Assembly: GCA_003696775.1 (NCBI GenBank)
Contig: RFFS01000095.1
Span: 1 to 36,113, forward strand
Origin: Calditrichota bacterium
GTDB taxonomy: Bacteria; Calditrichota; Calditrichia; Calditrichales; J004
DNA length: 36,113 nt
Direction: 5' to 3'
In this document: positions 8,428-16,547 of the stretch, in pieces
Numbering within the stretch: the first letter of the stretch is position 1
Layout: each line of letters starts with the position of its first letter
Notes under the pieces: model-generated
What the model was told of the DNA's origin: nothing
The model's input: only the letters and a program-made list of their open reading frames with translations
Database searches by the model: none
Program-made: the position numbers and the translations under genes

Positions 8428-9804
8428 ATGAGCCGCAATCGACTGAACGACCTCGATTCAAAAACCTATATGAAGTTTTTGAAAAGCTGGTTTCCATTTG
8501 AAACCGGCGCGGAGGCTTCATTTATATCTTTTTTTACCAAAACCCTGGATGAAACCAACCATCCGACCCGCATCGGCTATTATCCCGATTCGCCCGTGCT
8601 GAAACGTGCAATCGAAACAACAGGTCGTCAACCGGTATCCCTGCCCGACCAATCGGATGAACAACTGCATTACGCCCTGATCGATCTGCGCGGTAAAGAA
8701 CCGTCCTTTTTCGGAGAAGGCGACCTGGATGCGATTTTCCATAATCTATTCAGCCGTTTAAAACACCGGGCGTACGTTACCCTGTGGATGAATTGTGGCA
8801 CGGATATGGCCGCGCATCGTTGCGCCTGGGATGTGGCCCGGCAAACCACCCGTTGGTTTGAAATGAAGGATGAGAAAATAGGCTGTGCCGGGATGACTGA
8901 CAATGACCAGCCCTATCTCGGCGCTCAAGGCGGTCAACTGGTTTACGCTTTTAATTTTCGTCATACCCTGTCCGCCCCAAAAGCACCGGCCTCTCTCACC
9001 CCGCCGCCACACTATCCCGAACATCAATGGGATACACGCCTGCGTATGCCCTTATGGTTTGTTCTTAAGCCGCCGCCCCGCAAGGAAAAAGTTAAGCTGC
9101 ATCCGGCCAAATACCCGGAAGTTCTGGTGGAACGTTTTATTAAAAATTTTTCCCGCCCGGATGATGTGGTCTTCGATCCCATGTCCGGAACCGGCAGCAC
9201 GCAAATAGCCGCCGTGGGTTGCCACCGCCGCGGCTATGGCCTGGAACTGAACGAGACCTTTGCCGATATCGCCCGCCTGCGCCTGGAACAACACAATGTG
9301 CAACATGTGGCCGCTGCTGTTTACACCGCCGACGCCGGTCATCTGGAACAAGTGAAAGGTTTGCCTTTACGCTTCGATTACGTGATTACCTCGCCACCCT
9401 ACTGGGACATGTTGAATATGAAAGGCGCCGAAACCCAAAAAAGCCGCAAGGAAAAGGGCCTGCCCGTCAATTACAGCGACTCGGAAACCGATTTGGGAAA
9501 TTGTCCCGATTACGCCACCTTTTTGCAGAGGCTGTTGCGCATTTATCATAAAGTGATTCAACGCCTGCGTCCGGGCGGCTATATGACCGTAATAGTCAAA
9601 AATATTAAAAAGAAAGGCGTGATTTACCCCTTTGCCTGGGATATTGTGGATGGTCTTTCCGATGTCTTGGAACCGGTCGGCATCAATTTCTGGCTGCAGG
9701 ATGATATCCGCCTGGCGCCCTACGGGTATGGAAATGCCTGGGTAAGCAACACCTTTCACCAATATATACTCACCTTTCACAAACCCGGCAAAAGAGAGGT
9801 TTAG
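8428..9804 (+). CDS. Orphan DNA methyltransferase (N4-cytosine / N6-adenine type)
   Basis: With the ATG at 8428, directly after the stop of the previous gene, the protein has 458 residues. An upstream in-frame extension to 8185 would lie inside the metallo-hydrolase gene and is rejected. The order of motifs is motif X (HPAKYPEVLVERFIKNF, about 225-241), motif I for S-adenosylmethionine (FDPMSGTGST, 249-258), motif IV (TSPPYW, 321-326), then RPGGYMTVIVKN. TSPPYW is usual in N4-cytosine enzymes. The first 220 residues look like a degenerate copy of the region after motif IV, with no catalytic motif. No restriction gene is nearby, so it is probably regulatory or protective. An RNA substrate cannot be excluded. 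Confidence 0.85.
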   Translation: MSRNRLNDLDSKTYMKFLKSWFPFETGAEASFISFFTKTLDETNHPTRIGYYPDSPVLKRAIETTGRQPVSLPDQSDEQLHYALIDLRGKEPSFFGEGDLDAIFHNLFSRLKHRAYVTLWMNCGTDMAAHRCAWDVARQTTRWFEMKDEKIGCAGMTDNDQPYLGAQGGQLVYAFNFRHTLSAPKAPASLTPPPHYPEHQWDTRLRMPLWFVLKPPPRKEKVKLHPAKYPEVLVERFIKNFSRPDDVVFDPMSGTGSTQIAAVGCHRRGYGLELNETFADIARLRLEQHNVQHVAAAVYTADAGHLEQVKGLPLRFDYVITSPPYWDMLNMKGAETQKSRKEKGLPVNYSDSETDLGNCPDYATFLQRLLRIYHKVIQRLRPGGYMTVIVKNIKKKGVIYPFAWDIVDGLSDVLEPVGINFWLQDDIRLAPYGYGNAWVSNTFHQYILTFHKPGKREV

Positions 9805-9820
9805 TCTATATATTTTTCCC

Positions 9821-9849
9821 TTTGACCGAAAAGTATTAATTTAGAATTT
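9821..9849 (+). promoter_or_regulatory. Candidate promoter, Bacteroidota-like
   Basis: TTTG at 9821, 17 bases, TAGAATTT at 9842. It lies in the 66-base gap before the small membrane protein, leaving a leader of about 15-20 bases. It matches the -33/-7 pattern apart from the last base of the second box. Confidence 0.4.
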
Positions 9850-9870
9850 TAACCAAACCAAAAGGCTTTT

Positions 9871-10230
9871 ATGGACCCGCATTTTTATAAAGTCATCCAT
9901 CTCGCCGGTGTATTTTTATTGTTCATGTCTCTCGGAGGACTGATAATCCGCGAACAATTGGCACCGGGTAACAACAAACTGGAACGATTTATTCTGGTCC
10001 ATCATGGCGTGGCCCTTTTGTTGATTCTGGTTGCCGGTTTCGGTCAATTGGGCGGGGACATGGCCCGGCTGGCCAGTGTATGGCTTGTAGTTAAAATGGT
10101 GGTGTGGCTGCTGATGGCCACCATGATCTTATTCATCAAAAAGATTACGTCCGCGCGAATCGTTTTATGGTATCTCATTGTATTCCTGGGCGCCACGGCA
10201 GCTTATATGGCCATTTATAAACCGATTTAA
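9871..10230 (+). CDS. Small four-helix membrane protein, unknown function
   Basis: The protein has 119 residues and is almost entirely membrane-embedded. Helices lie at about 8-26, 40-62, 67-88 and 95-116. HLAG in helix 1 and VHHG in helix 2 are histidines inside or at the edge of helices, which recalls small heme- or copper-related membrane proteins (SirB/CopD-like). That link is only a resemblance. AAAGG precedes the ATG at good spacing. The next gene starts 14 bases downstream behind a strong ribosome site, so the two are likely cotranscribed. I do not recognise the family. Confidence 0.75.
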   Translation: MDPHFYKVIHLAGVFLLFMSLGGLIIREQLAPGNNKLERFILVHHGVALLLILVAGFGQLGGDMARLASVWLVVKMVVWLLMATMILFIKKITSARIVLWYLIVFLGATAAYMAIYKPI

Positions 10231-10244
10231 TCCGGAGGCTTATC

Positions 10245-11954
10245 GTGAAAAAATACGGGCTTTTAAGCTGGGCGGTTTCGTTCATTGTACTGGCGTGCCA
10301 CCCAAAACCACAGGCCGAACTGATAATTCACAACGCTCAGGTTATTACTTTGGATGAAGCCCTTCCCACCGCCCGGGCGGTGGCCATTAGCCGCGGACGG
10401 ATTCTTGCCGTGGGAGCGGACAGTGTGGTGATGAGGCAGCGGGGGGCGCGCACCCGTGTCATCGACGCAGGCGGCCGCATGGTGATGCCGGGCTTTATCG
10501 AGGGACACGCCCATTTTATGGGTCTGGGCCAATCCCTTGTTACGCTGGACCTACGCGACGCCACCGACTGGCGGGACATCGTGCAACGTGTAGCCAACGC
10601 AGCGGCGCGGGCCGATTCCGGCGCATGGATAATCGGACGCGGCTGGCATCAGGAAAAATGGCGCCGTCCGCTGACCCCCCATGTGCAGGGCTACCCCCTG
10701 CATAATGATCTCAGCGCGGTATCGCCCGACAATCCGGTACTGCTCAGCCACGCCAGCGGACACGGCCTGATGGCCAATGCCCGGGCCATGGCCGCCGCCG
10801 GCATCACCGCGGACACGCCTACCCCACAGGGAGGTGTCATCCTGCGCGATGCGCATGGCGCGGCAACGGGTGTTTTTCTCGAAAACGCCGAAACCCTGAT
10901 CTACGACGCCTACCATCGATATCAACAGCAACAAAATCCGGGACAACGACACAAAAACCTGATGAAACAACTGACGGCGGCCACGCGGCATTGTCTGGAA
11001 AACGGCGTCACCACATTCCATGACGCCGGCGCCTCATACAACACCATCGATTTTTATAAAAAAGCGCTTGCCGCCGACTCACTGCATACCCGTCTTTATG
11101 TTATGGTGGCGCCTGATGAAAAACTGGATGTTGCGCATTTTAAAAAATACAAACTGATCGACGGTTACGATGGCATGCTCACGGTGCGGGCCGTTAAACA
11201 ATACGCGGACGGTGCCCTGGGTTCGCGCGGGGCCTGGATGTTGGCGCCCTACAGTGATCAACCCGGCAGCGTCGGACAAAATGTAACGCCCATGGATTCC
11301 ATCGCCCGGGTGGCCCGGGCTGCTTTGGAGGCCGGTTTTCAACTGTGCACCCACGCCATTGGCGATCGGGCCAACCGTGAGGTTTTGAATGTGTATGAAC
11401 AAGCATTGCACGGCGCCACCGACCGTCGCTGGCGGGTGGAACATGCCCAGCACATCGACCCGGCGGATCAGCCGCGTTTTGCCCGCCTGGGCGTTATCGC
11501 TTCCATGCAAACCGTGCATTGTACCTCGGACGGCGCCTGGGTACCGCAACGCATCGGCATGGATCGCGCGCGGAAGGGCGCATATGTTTGGCGGAACCTG
11601 TTAAACAGCGGCACCCGTTTGGCCAACGGCACCGACGCGCCCGTGGAACGCCTTGCACCCATAGAAAATTTTTATGCCGCCGTCACGCGCCGTTTACATA
11701 ACGGGCAGGTCTTTTTCGGCGAACAAAAACTCACCCGGATGGAAGCGCTCCAATCACTGACTATCTGGAATGCCTATGCCGGATTTCAGGAAAAGGAACT
11801 GGGCAGCCTCACGCCCGGCAAACGCGCCGATATGATTGTTCTGTCTCAAAACCTGTTAACCGTGCCGGAAAATCTTATACAAAAAACCAAAGTGTTGCTT
11901 ACGGTTTTAGACGGTAAGGTTATGTACGATCATCTGAAAAAGGGCGATGAATAA
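10245..11954 (+). CDS. Lipoprotein amidohydrolase, YtcJ-like
   Basis: The protein has 569 residues with a GTG start behind CCGGAGG. The N-terminus is a lipoprotein signal with lipobox VLAC and Cys at 18, so it should be anchored in the envelope. The body is an amidohydrolase of the YtcJ / Amidohydro_3 type. It has a first metal pair GHAH (His 88 and 90), a family segment near HAIGDRANREVLNVYEQAL, then WRVEHAQHIDP, and the late Asp in LANGTDAPVE. The C-terminus (GSLTPGKRADMIVLS) is the usual return strand to the small beta-sandwich domain. Members hydrolyse amide or related bonds; the natural substrate is unknown. An exported lipoprotein form suggests scavenging in the periplasm. Confidence 0.88.
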   Translation: MKKYGLLSWAVSFIVLACHPKPQAELIIHNAQVITLDEALPTARAVAISRGRILAVGADSVVMRQRGARTRVIDAGGRMVMPGFIEGHAHFMGLGQSLVTLDLRDATDWRDIVQRVANAAARADSGAWIIGRGWHQEKWRRPLTPHVQGYPLHNDLSAVSPDNPVLLSHASGHGLMANARAMAAAGITADTPTPQGGVILRDAHGAATGVFLENAETLIYDAYHRYQQQQNPGQRHKNLMKQLTAATRHCLENGVTTFHDAGASYNTIDFYKKALAADSLHTRLYVMVAPDEKLDVAHFKKYKLIDGYDGMLTVRAVKQYADGALGSRGAWMLAPYSDQPGSVGQNVTPMDSIARVARAALEAGFQLCTHAIGDRANREVLNVYEQALHGATDRRWRVEHAQHIDPADQPRFARLGVIASMQTVHCTSDGAWVPQRIGMDRARKGAYVWRNLLNSGTRLANGTDAPVERLAPIENFYAAVTRRLHNGQVFFGEQKLTRMEALQSLTIWNAYAGFQEKELGSLTPGKRADMIVLSQNLLTVPENLIQKTKVLLTVLDGKVMYDHLKKGDE

Positions 11955-11976
11955 AAGCCTGCCGCTTTATATTTTT
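11954..11976 (+). terminator. Weak terminator after amidohydrolase
   Basis: AAAGC, 5 bases, GCTTT, then ATATTTTT. The stem is only five pairs. It falls in the 20-base gap between two convergent genes, and the T run overlaps the opposing stop codon. Confidence 0.35.
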
Positions 11977-12538
11977 ACTTATTGATGGGCGTTTCGCGCG
12001 CCCATAGAGCATAGGCCGCGCGGGTTAAGTGGATGTCGTCTTCCCTAAACAACTCCGCTCCGCTGTTCAACGCGTCCCGAAAGGGGGTGTATAAATCCTG
12101 CCAGATAAAACCGTATTCGCCCACAAGATGTTGTAAAAGCCGGTTGGTATCACGGATCGCCGTGTCATACGTTTGATGCCAGGAACGGCCCACGGGCAGG
12201 AGACTGTACACAATCAGCGGCTTTTCCTTCAATGCGTTAAACAATGCCCGATAATTTTTTTCCATATATGCCGGCGAACGATCATCAAACAAGTCGTTGA
12301 TGCCGATCATCAGCCGAATGGCTTGCGGGTGAAGCGCATTACACAAGGCGAGCCGCTCCAAAACGCCGTCGATATGATCGCCATTGATACCCTGATTGAC
12401 AATGGGCGCCCCGGGATAAAACGCAGACATTGGAAATTGTTCGGTGAGCGAATCACCCAAAAAGACAACCGGGTTGTCCGGGATATTTTCAGCGTTTTTG
12501 AATACTTGGCAACGTTCCCGCCAATGGGCGCTGCGCAT
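11975..12538 (-). CDS. SGNH/GDSL-family hydrolase
   Basis: The protein has 187 residues. Block I is VVFLGDSLTEQF with the catalytic Ser at about 30. Block III is MIGINDLF (GxND), and block V is DDIHLTRAAY, which supplies Asp and His. This is a compact, complete SGNH esterase or acetylhydrolase without a signal peptide. Such enzymes remove acyl or acetyl groups from lipids, sugars or small esters; the substrate is not readable. The ATG shares one base with the stop of the TPR gene (TAATG), so it is translated by coupling with that gene. Confidence 0.9.
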   Translation of the reverse strand: MRSAHWRERCQVFKNAENIPDNPVVFLGDSLTEQFPMSAFYPGAPIVNQGINGDHIDGVLERLALCNALHPQAIRLMIGINDLFDDRSPAYMEKNYRALFNALKEKPLIVYSLLPVGRSWHQTYDTAIRDTNRLLQHLVGEYGFIWQDLYTPFRDALNSGAELFREDDIHLTRAAYALWARETPINK

Positions 12539-12864
12539 TATTCCAGTCCGGAGTTTTCCATGGCAAGCCGATTGGACAGGGCCATTTCATCTTCCGCTTC
12601 CTGAATCATGCCCTTTTGGACATACAACCGGGAAAGCGCCGTATGCGCCAGCGGATCACGCGGATTAATTTCTATCCATTTGCGTACCACATCCACCGCT
12701 TTGGCTATTTCTCCCTGTCGGTTCAAACATTCGGCCAACGCGCTGTAAGCCGCTTCAAAGCGGTCGTCTTCGGCAATGGCCTGTTCAAACAATTTTTGAG
12801 CCTCGCTGTATTCACGGCGGGCAAAATGCTGAAAGCCCTGATTGAGCATTTCCTGTTTATTCAT
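12538..12864 (-). CDS. Small TPR-repeat protein
   Basis: The protein has 108 residues and consists of about two and a half tetratricopeptide repeats. Typical spacing of A, Y and P residues is seen in FARREYSEAQKLFEQAIAED, a second repeat beginning FEAAYSALAECLNRQGEIAK, and a third with DPLAHTALSRLYVQKGMIQE. TPR proteins mediate protein contacts; there is no catalytic domain. GGGAGG stands four bases before the ATG, an unusually strong site. It is coupled to the SGNH hydrolase downstream and preceded by a small lipoprotein gene, all minus strand. The partner is unknown. Confidence 0.85.
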   Translation of the reverse strand: MNKQEMLNQGFQHFARREYSEAQKLFEQAIAEDDRFEAAYSALAECLNRQGEIAKAVDVVRKWIEINPRDPLAHTALSRLYVQKGMIQEAEDEMALSNRLAMENSGLE

Positions 12865-12876
12865 GGTTCCTCCCTT

Positions 12877-13332
12877 TTAATGTTTTAAATCGTTATGCGT
12901 CACGGCATACAACACACATAAAGAATCTCCCCGGGTAAGCCGTAAAACTTCGGTCAAAAGACCCGCTACCCGTCCCTGTAAGCGCCGACCGTCCCCGTCT
13001 TTATCCAGGGCCAACAGAGCCCGTCGGGCTTCAATTTGTGTTGCTTTAAGCACCATGGCGCGATTGGCGCCGCTTTGTCTGCCGAAGCCCCACACATAGC
13101 GCTTGCCGTTAATATAAGCCGCCTGCTTCCATTGGCGCGCCGTCAAAGTATCGCCGGGATGACGTTGCACACGGAGCTGTAAATTTAACAATTCCGCCGC
13201 CCGGGCATCGGTAATCGTTCCGTCGGCGCTGCTGCCCGCCCGACCGGGGGGAAGCGTGTCGTTTTGCCTGTCACAGGCGTATAAACCGAATAAAATCAAA
13301 AGGATGGTCAGCATCCATTCGGATCGACGCAT
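12877..13332 (-). CDS. Small lipoprotein, possibly LPP20-like
   Basis: The protein has 151 residues. The N-terminal helix ends in lipobox LYAC with Cys at 20, so it should be an envelope lipoprotein. The stretch YVWGFGRQSG followed by an Ala- and Arg-rich helix (KATQIEARRALLALD) resembles LPP20-type lipoproteins, where a short strand-turn precedes a helix of alternating Ala and Arg. That resemblance is weak and no function follows from it. GAGG lies before the ATG. It heads a three-gene minus-strand group with the TPR and SGNH genes, 12 bases apart. Confidence 0.7.
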   Translation of the reverse strand: MRRSEWMLTILLILFGLYACDRQNDTLPPGRAGSSADGTITDARAAELLNLQLRVQRHPGDTLTARQWKQAAYINGKRYVWGFGRQSGANRAMVLKATQIEARRALLALDKDGDGRRLQGRVAGLLTEVLRLTRGDSLCVLYAVTHNDLKH

Positions 13333-13749
13333 GGTTTGCCTCTTAAATAAAAGATTGATAAGTTAAAGGCTTTAGACGGGAAATTATTCCCGATTTCCTT
13401 TAAAAAAAAGCCGATTTGTTACGAAAACGGCATATCAAAATAAAATTATTCCAAAAAACAGTAGGTTACATTAAAACAGGAGAAACATTCGGTTCCGGAA
13501 AACACATGGAAACAGTGGACAGAGATTAATTTGAATAAATGAACGTTTGTTATCGCAGGTATCATCCGAAGGCGCATGATATGCTCCGATAATTAAACGC
13601 AACCTGCCGGTTGAAAAACAATTTTATTTAATGACGCCCCAGGCGTATCCATTCCCCCGAACAGGGACTTTCCTGCCCCACCTGATTTCATTCCTTTTCC
13701 GGAGAGTACATATACTTTAACATTCCCAATCGGGAAAAGGAAGCCATTG
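13333..13749. other. Divergent intergenic region before RNase G, 417 bp
   Basis: This region separates the minus-strand lipoprotein gene from RNase G. It holds a perfect hairpin CGGGAA, 4 bases, TTCCCG at 13377-13392 in the leader of the lipoprotein gene. A second hairpin, ACGCC, 3 bases, GGCGT, lies near 13634-13646 upstream of RNase G. A TATACT hexamer near 13710 could be a -10 box, but no convincing partner box was found. No gene is supported. The length is compatible with a long regulatory leader for RNase G (inference). Confidence 0.45.
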
Positions 13750-15285
13750 ATGAATAAAGAGATTATTATTAACTCTACCAACGAAGAAACACGCATCGTT
13801 TTGCGTGAAGACGGTAAAGTGGTGGAGTTGTTTGTGGAAGCCCCCGAACACGAACGCATGGTGGGCGATATATACAAAGCCCGTGTAAGCCGTGTTCTAC
13901 CGGGCATGCAGGCCGCCTTTATAGATATCGGTCTGGAACAGAACGCCTTTTTGCACTTTTCGGACGTCAGTCCGTTTTACAAGGAATTTTTTAACGAAGG
14001 ATCGGAAGCGGCGCCACGCAGGCGGCGCGGTTACCGCGATTTTGACCCGGCCCGGGAGTTGAAAAAAGGCCAGGACATCATGGTGCAAATCGTAAAAGAA
14101 CCGATCAGCACCAAGGGATGCCGCGTTACCTCGGAAATCACCCTGCCCGGCCGTTTTGTGGTGTTGATTCCCTATCAGAAAAACATCGGTATTTCGCGCA
14201 AAATCGAAGACCCTGCCGAGCGTAAGCGCCTTAAACAACTGGCCCGGCAAATCATCCCGGCCAATTTCGGCCTGATCATCCGTACCGTGGCCGGCGGCAA
14301 AAGCGAACGCGAGCTGAAACGCGACATAAACGACCTGATGAACACCTGGAAAAAAATGGAAAAACAGATCAAAACCGGTGAAGCGCCTTTGCTGGTTTAT
14401 AAGGATTTAAGCATGGCCTCCAGCATCATCCGCGATTTGTTCACAGCCGACGTTAACCAGGTGCATGTGGATTCCCGTAAAATGATGCGCGATGTTTCGC
14501 AATATGTACGCGATGTGGCGCCCCACCTCGAACATAAAATCAACTATTACAAGGGCAAGGCCCCGATCTTCGATCACTTCAATGTGGAAGAGGAGATCGA
14601 AAAAATCACTCAGTCGCAGGTGTGGATGAAGAATGGCGGTTATCTTGTCATCCACCCCACGGAGGCGTTGGTTTCCATTGATGTGAACAGCGGTAAGTAC
14701 ATCGGCAAAAAGGATCATGAAACCAATTCCCTCAAAATCAATCTCGAGGCGGCCCGGGAAATTGCCCGTCAGGCCCGTCTGCGCGATTTGGGCGGTTTGA
14801 TTGTTATCGACTTTATCGATGTGCTGGAATCGGAAAACAAACGTAAAATATTCCTTGAACTGCGCAAGGAGTTTGCCAAAGACCGCGCCATCACCAAAAT
14901 CGAACCGATGAGCCGTTTCGGTTTGATAGAAATGACCCGTCAGCGCGTGCGTCCGCAGGTGATCCATTCCATATACGAAGCGTGCCCCAAATGCAACGGC
15001 ACCGGACTGGTGCCCACCATAGCCACTACCGTTTCACGCATAGAACGCTGGCTGCAACGCTACCGCGCCTCGCAGGGTGACCGCCGTGTCATTTTGCAGG
15101 TAACCCCGGATGTATATAGTTACCTGATAGCCGGTCGCTATAACAAGCGTTTGCGTCTTATGTGGAAATACTGGATGAAAATAACCGTCAGCAAGGACGA
15201 AAGTCTAGACGTAGGACAATTCCGTTTTCTCAATGCCCGCAACAAAAAGGAAATCATTTTACAGGAGAAAAAATCCAAAAAATGA
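13750..15285 (+). CDS. rng: Ribonuclease G (RNase E/G family)
   Basis: The ATG at 13750, behind GGGAAAAGGAAG, is chosen over a TTG one codon upstream, giving 511 residues. The order is an S1-like RNA-binding domain (about 37-130, with GDIYKARVSRVLPGMQAAF), an RNase-H-like and DNase-I-like catalytic core, and the zinc-link CPKC near 413-416. Catalytic acidic residues are visible in SIDVNSGKY (near 311) and VIDFIDV (near 354). The enzyme cuts single-stranded A/U-rich RNA and matures rRNA ends. The length fits RNase G and lacks the long RNase E scaffold tail. The stop overlaps lysA by ATGA. Confidence 0.95.
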   Translation: MNKEIIINSTNEETRIVLREDGKVVELFVEAPEHERMVGDIYKARVSRVLPGMQAAFIDIGLEQNAFLHFSDVSPFYKEFFNEGSEAAPRRRRGYRDFDPARELKKGQDIMVQIVKEPISTKGCRVTSEITLPGRFVVLIPYQKNIGISRKIEDPAERKRLKQLARQIIPANFGLIIRTVAGGKSERELKRDINDLMNTWKKMEKQIKTGEAPLLVYKDLSMASSIIRDLFTADVNQVHVDSRKMMRDVSQYVRDVAPHLEHKINYYKGKAPIFDHFNVEEEIEKITQSQVWMKNGGYLVIHPTEALVSIDVNSGKYIGKKDHETNSLKINLEAAREIARQARLRDLGGLIVIDFIDVLESENKRKIFLELRKEFAKDRAITKIEPMSRFGLIEMTRQRVRPQVIHSIYEACPKCNGTGLVPTIATTVSRIERWLQRYRASQGDRRVILQVTPDVYSYLIAGRYNKRLRLMWKYWMKITVSKDESLDVGQFRFLNARNKKEIILQEKKSKK

Positions 15286-16547
15286 ATTATCCTTATCATT
15301 ACAAAAACGGTCGGTTGTTTTGCGAGGAGGTGGATATTGCCGAAGCGGCCGAAAATATGGAAACACCTTTTTATCTGTACAGCTCACGCGAAATCCGCCA
15401 CAGTTGCCAAATCATCCGTGAAGCAGGCAGCCCGTATCATTTCAAACCCTTTTACGCGCTGAAAGCGAATTACAATCCGGCATTACTGAAACTGATCCGG
15501 GAAGAAGGCTTTGGCGCCGATATCGTTTCCGGCGGCGAACTCTATTTTGCCCGACGCGCCGGTTTTGTTCCCGAAGAGATCGTCTTTGCCGGCGTGGGTA
15601 AAACCGAACAGGAATTACGCGCGGCCCTTAAGGAAGAAATCGCTTCCATCAATATCGAATCGGAAGCCGAATTGCTCCTGTTAAGCCGTATCGCCGCCAA
15701 TTTAAAACAAAAAACGGCCATCGCCATTCGCATCAATCCGGATATCGACGCCCAAACCCATGAATATATTTCCACCGGCCTGCACAGCAACAAATTCGGC
15801 GTGGACGCGGAAAGCGCCATGCAACTGTACCGCATGGCGGCGGCAGACCCCTGGCTGGAACCGGAGGGCATCCACATGCACATCGGATCGCAAATAGAAA
15901 ACGGTCAGCCCTATGTGGACGCGGCGCGTTTTCTGCTCAACTTTATTGAACGCCTGGCCGCCGAAGGCATCCGCATCTCCACCGTGGACCTTGGCGGGGG
16001 CATCGGCATCAATTATGAAGACCCCTTTGAAAAGCCGGAAAAAGCGCGCACGTTCACCCAACACATTTTGAATGATTATCTCGCTGTGTTTAAAAATCGC
16101 TCGCTCAAACTTTTTCTTGAAGTGGGGCGTTCCGTCGTGGGCAGCGCCGGTGTGTTAATCAGCCGGGTGATTTATACCAAAACCACGCCCGCCAAACATT
16201 TTACCATCGTGGACGCGGCCATGAACAACCTGATTCGCCCCAGCCTGTACCGCGCGCATCATCCCATCGCGGCGGTGCGTAAAGAAACGACGGCGCCGGT
16301 TGTTACCACTGATGTGGTGGGTCCGGTGTGTGAAACGGGTGATTTTCTGGCCCGCGAACGGGCGTTGCCCGCCCTGAAGGAAGGCGATTTAATCGCCGTG
16401 GGCGGCGCCGGCGCTTACGGTCAATCGCTGGCTTCGCTTTACAACTTACGCCCCATGGTGGCGGAATATCTGGTGGACGGCTCTTCCATTCGTAAAATCA
16501 GTCCGGCGCTTACCCCGGAAGAACTGGCCGATCGCTTTGAATGGTAA
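15282..16547 (+). CDS. lysA: Diaminopimelate decarboxylase
   Basis: With ATG at 15282 overlapping the rng stop, the protein has 421 residues. AGGAG lies about 14 bases upstream, inside rng. It is a fold-type III PLP enzyme. The PLP lysine is in YALKAN at 61, and family blocks include HMHIGSQI near 200, DLGGGIGINY near 238, and VGPVCETGDFLA near 346, with the Cys that completes the active site of the dimer partner. It turns meso-diaminopimelate into L-lysine, the last step of lysine synthesis, in the cytoplasm. It overlaps alr, pairing lysine and cell-wall precursor functions. Confidence 0.95.
   Translation: MNYPYHYKNGRLFCEEVDIAEAAENMETPFYLYSSREIRHSCQIIREAGSPYHFKPFYALKANYNPALLKLIREEGFGADIVSGGELYFARRAGFVPEEIVFAGVGKTEQELRAALKEEIASINIESEAELLLLSRIAANLKQKTAIAIRINPDIDAQTHEYISTGLHSNKFGVDAESAMQLYRMAAADPWLEPEGIHMHIGSQIENGQPYVDAARFLLNFIERLAAEGIRISTVDLGGGIGINYEDPFEKPEKARTFTQHILNDYLAVFKNRSLKLFLEVGRSVVGSAGVLISRVIYTKTTPAKHFTIVDAAMNNLIRPSLYRAHHPIAAVRKETTAPVVTTDVVGPVCETGDFLARERALPALKEGDLIAVGGAGAYGQSLASLYNLRPMVAEYLVDGSSIRKISPALTPEELADRFEW

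Noticed and set aside
8428-9804. A restriction-modification system
   Set aside because: Only the methyltransferase is present; none of the neighbours resembles a nuclease or specificity subunit.
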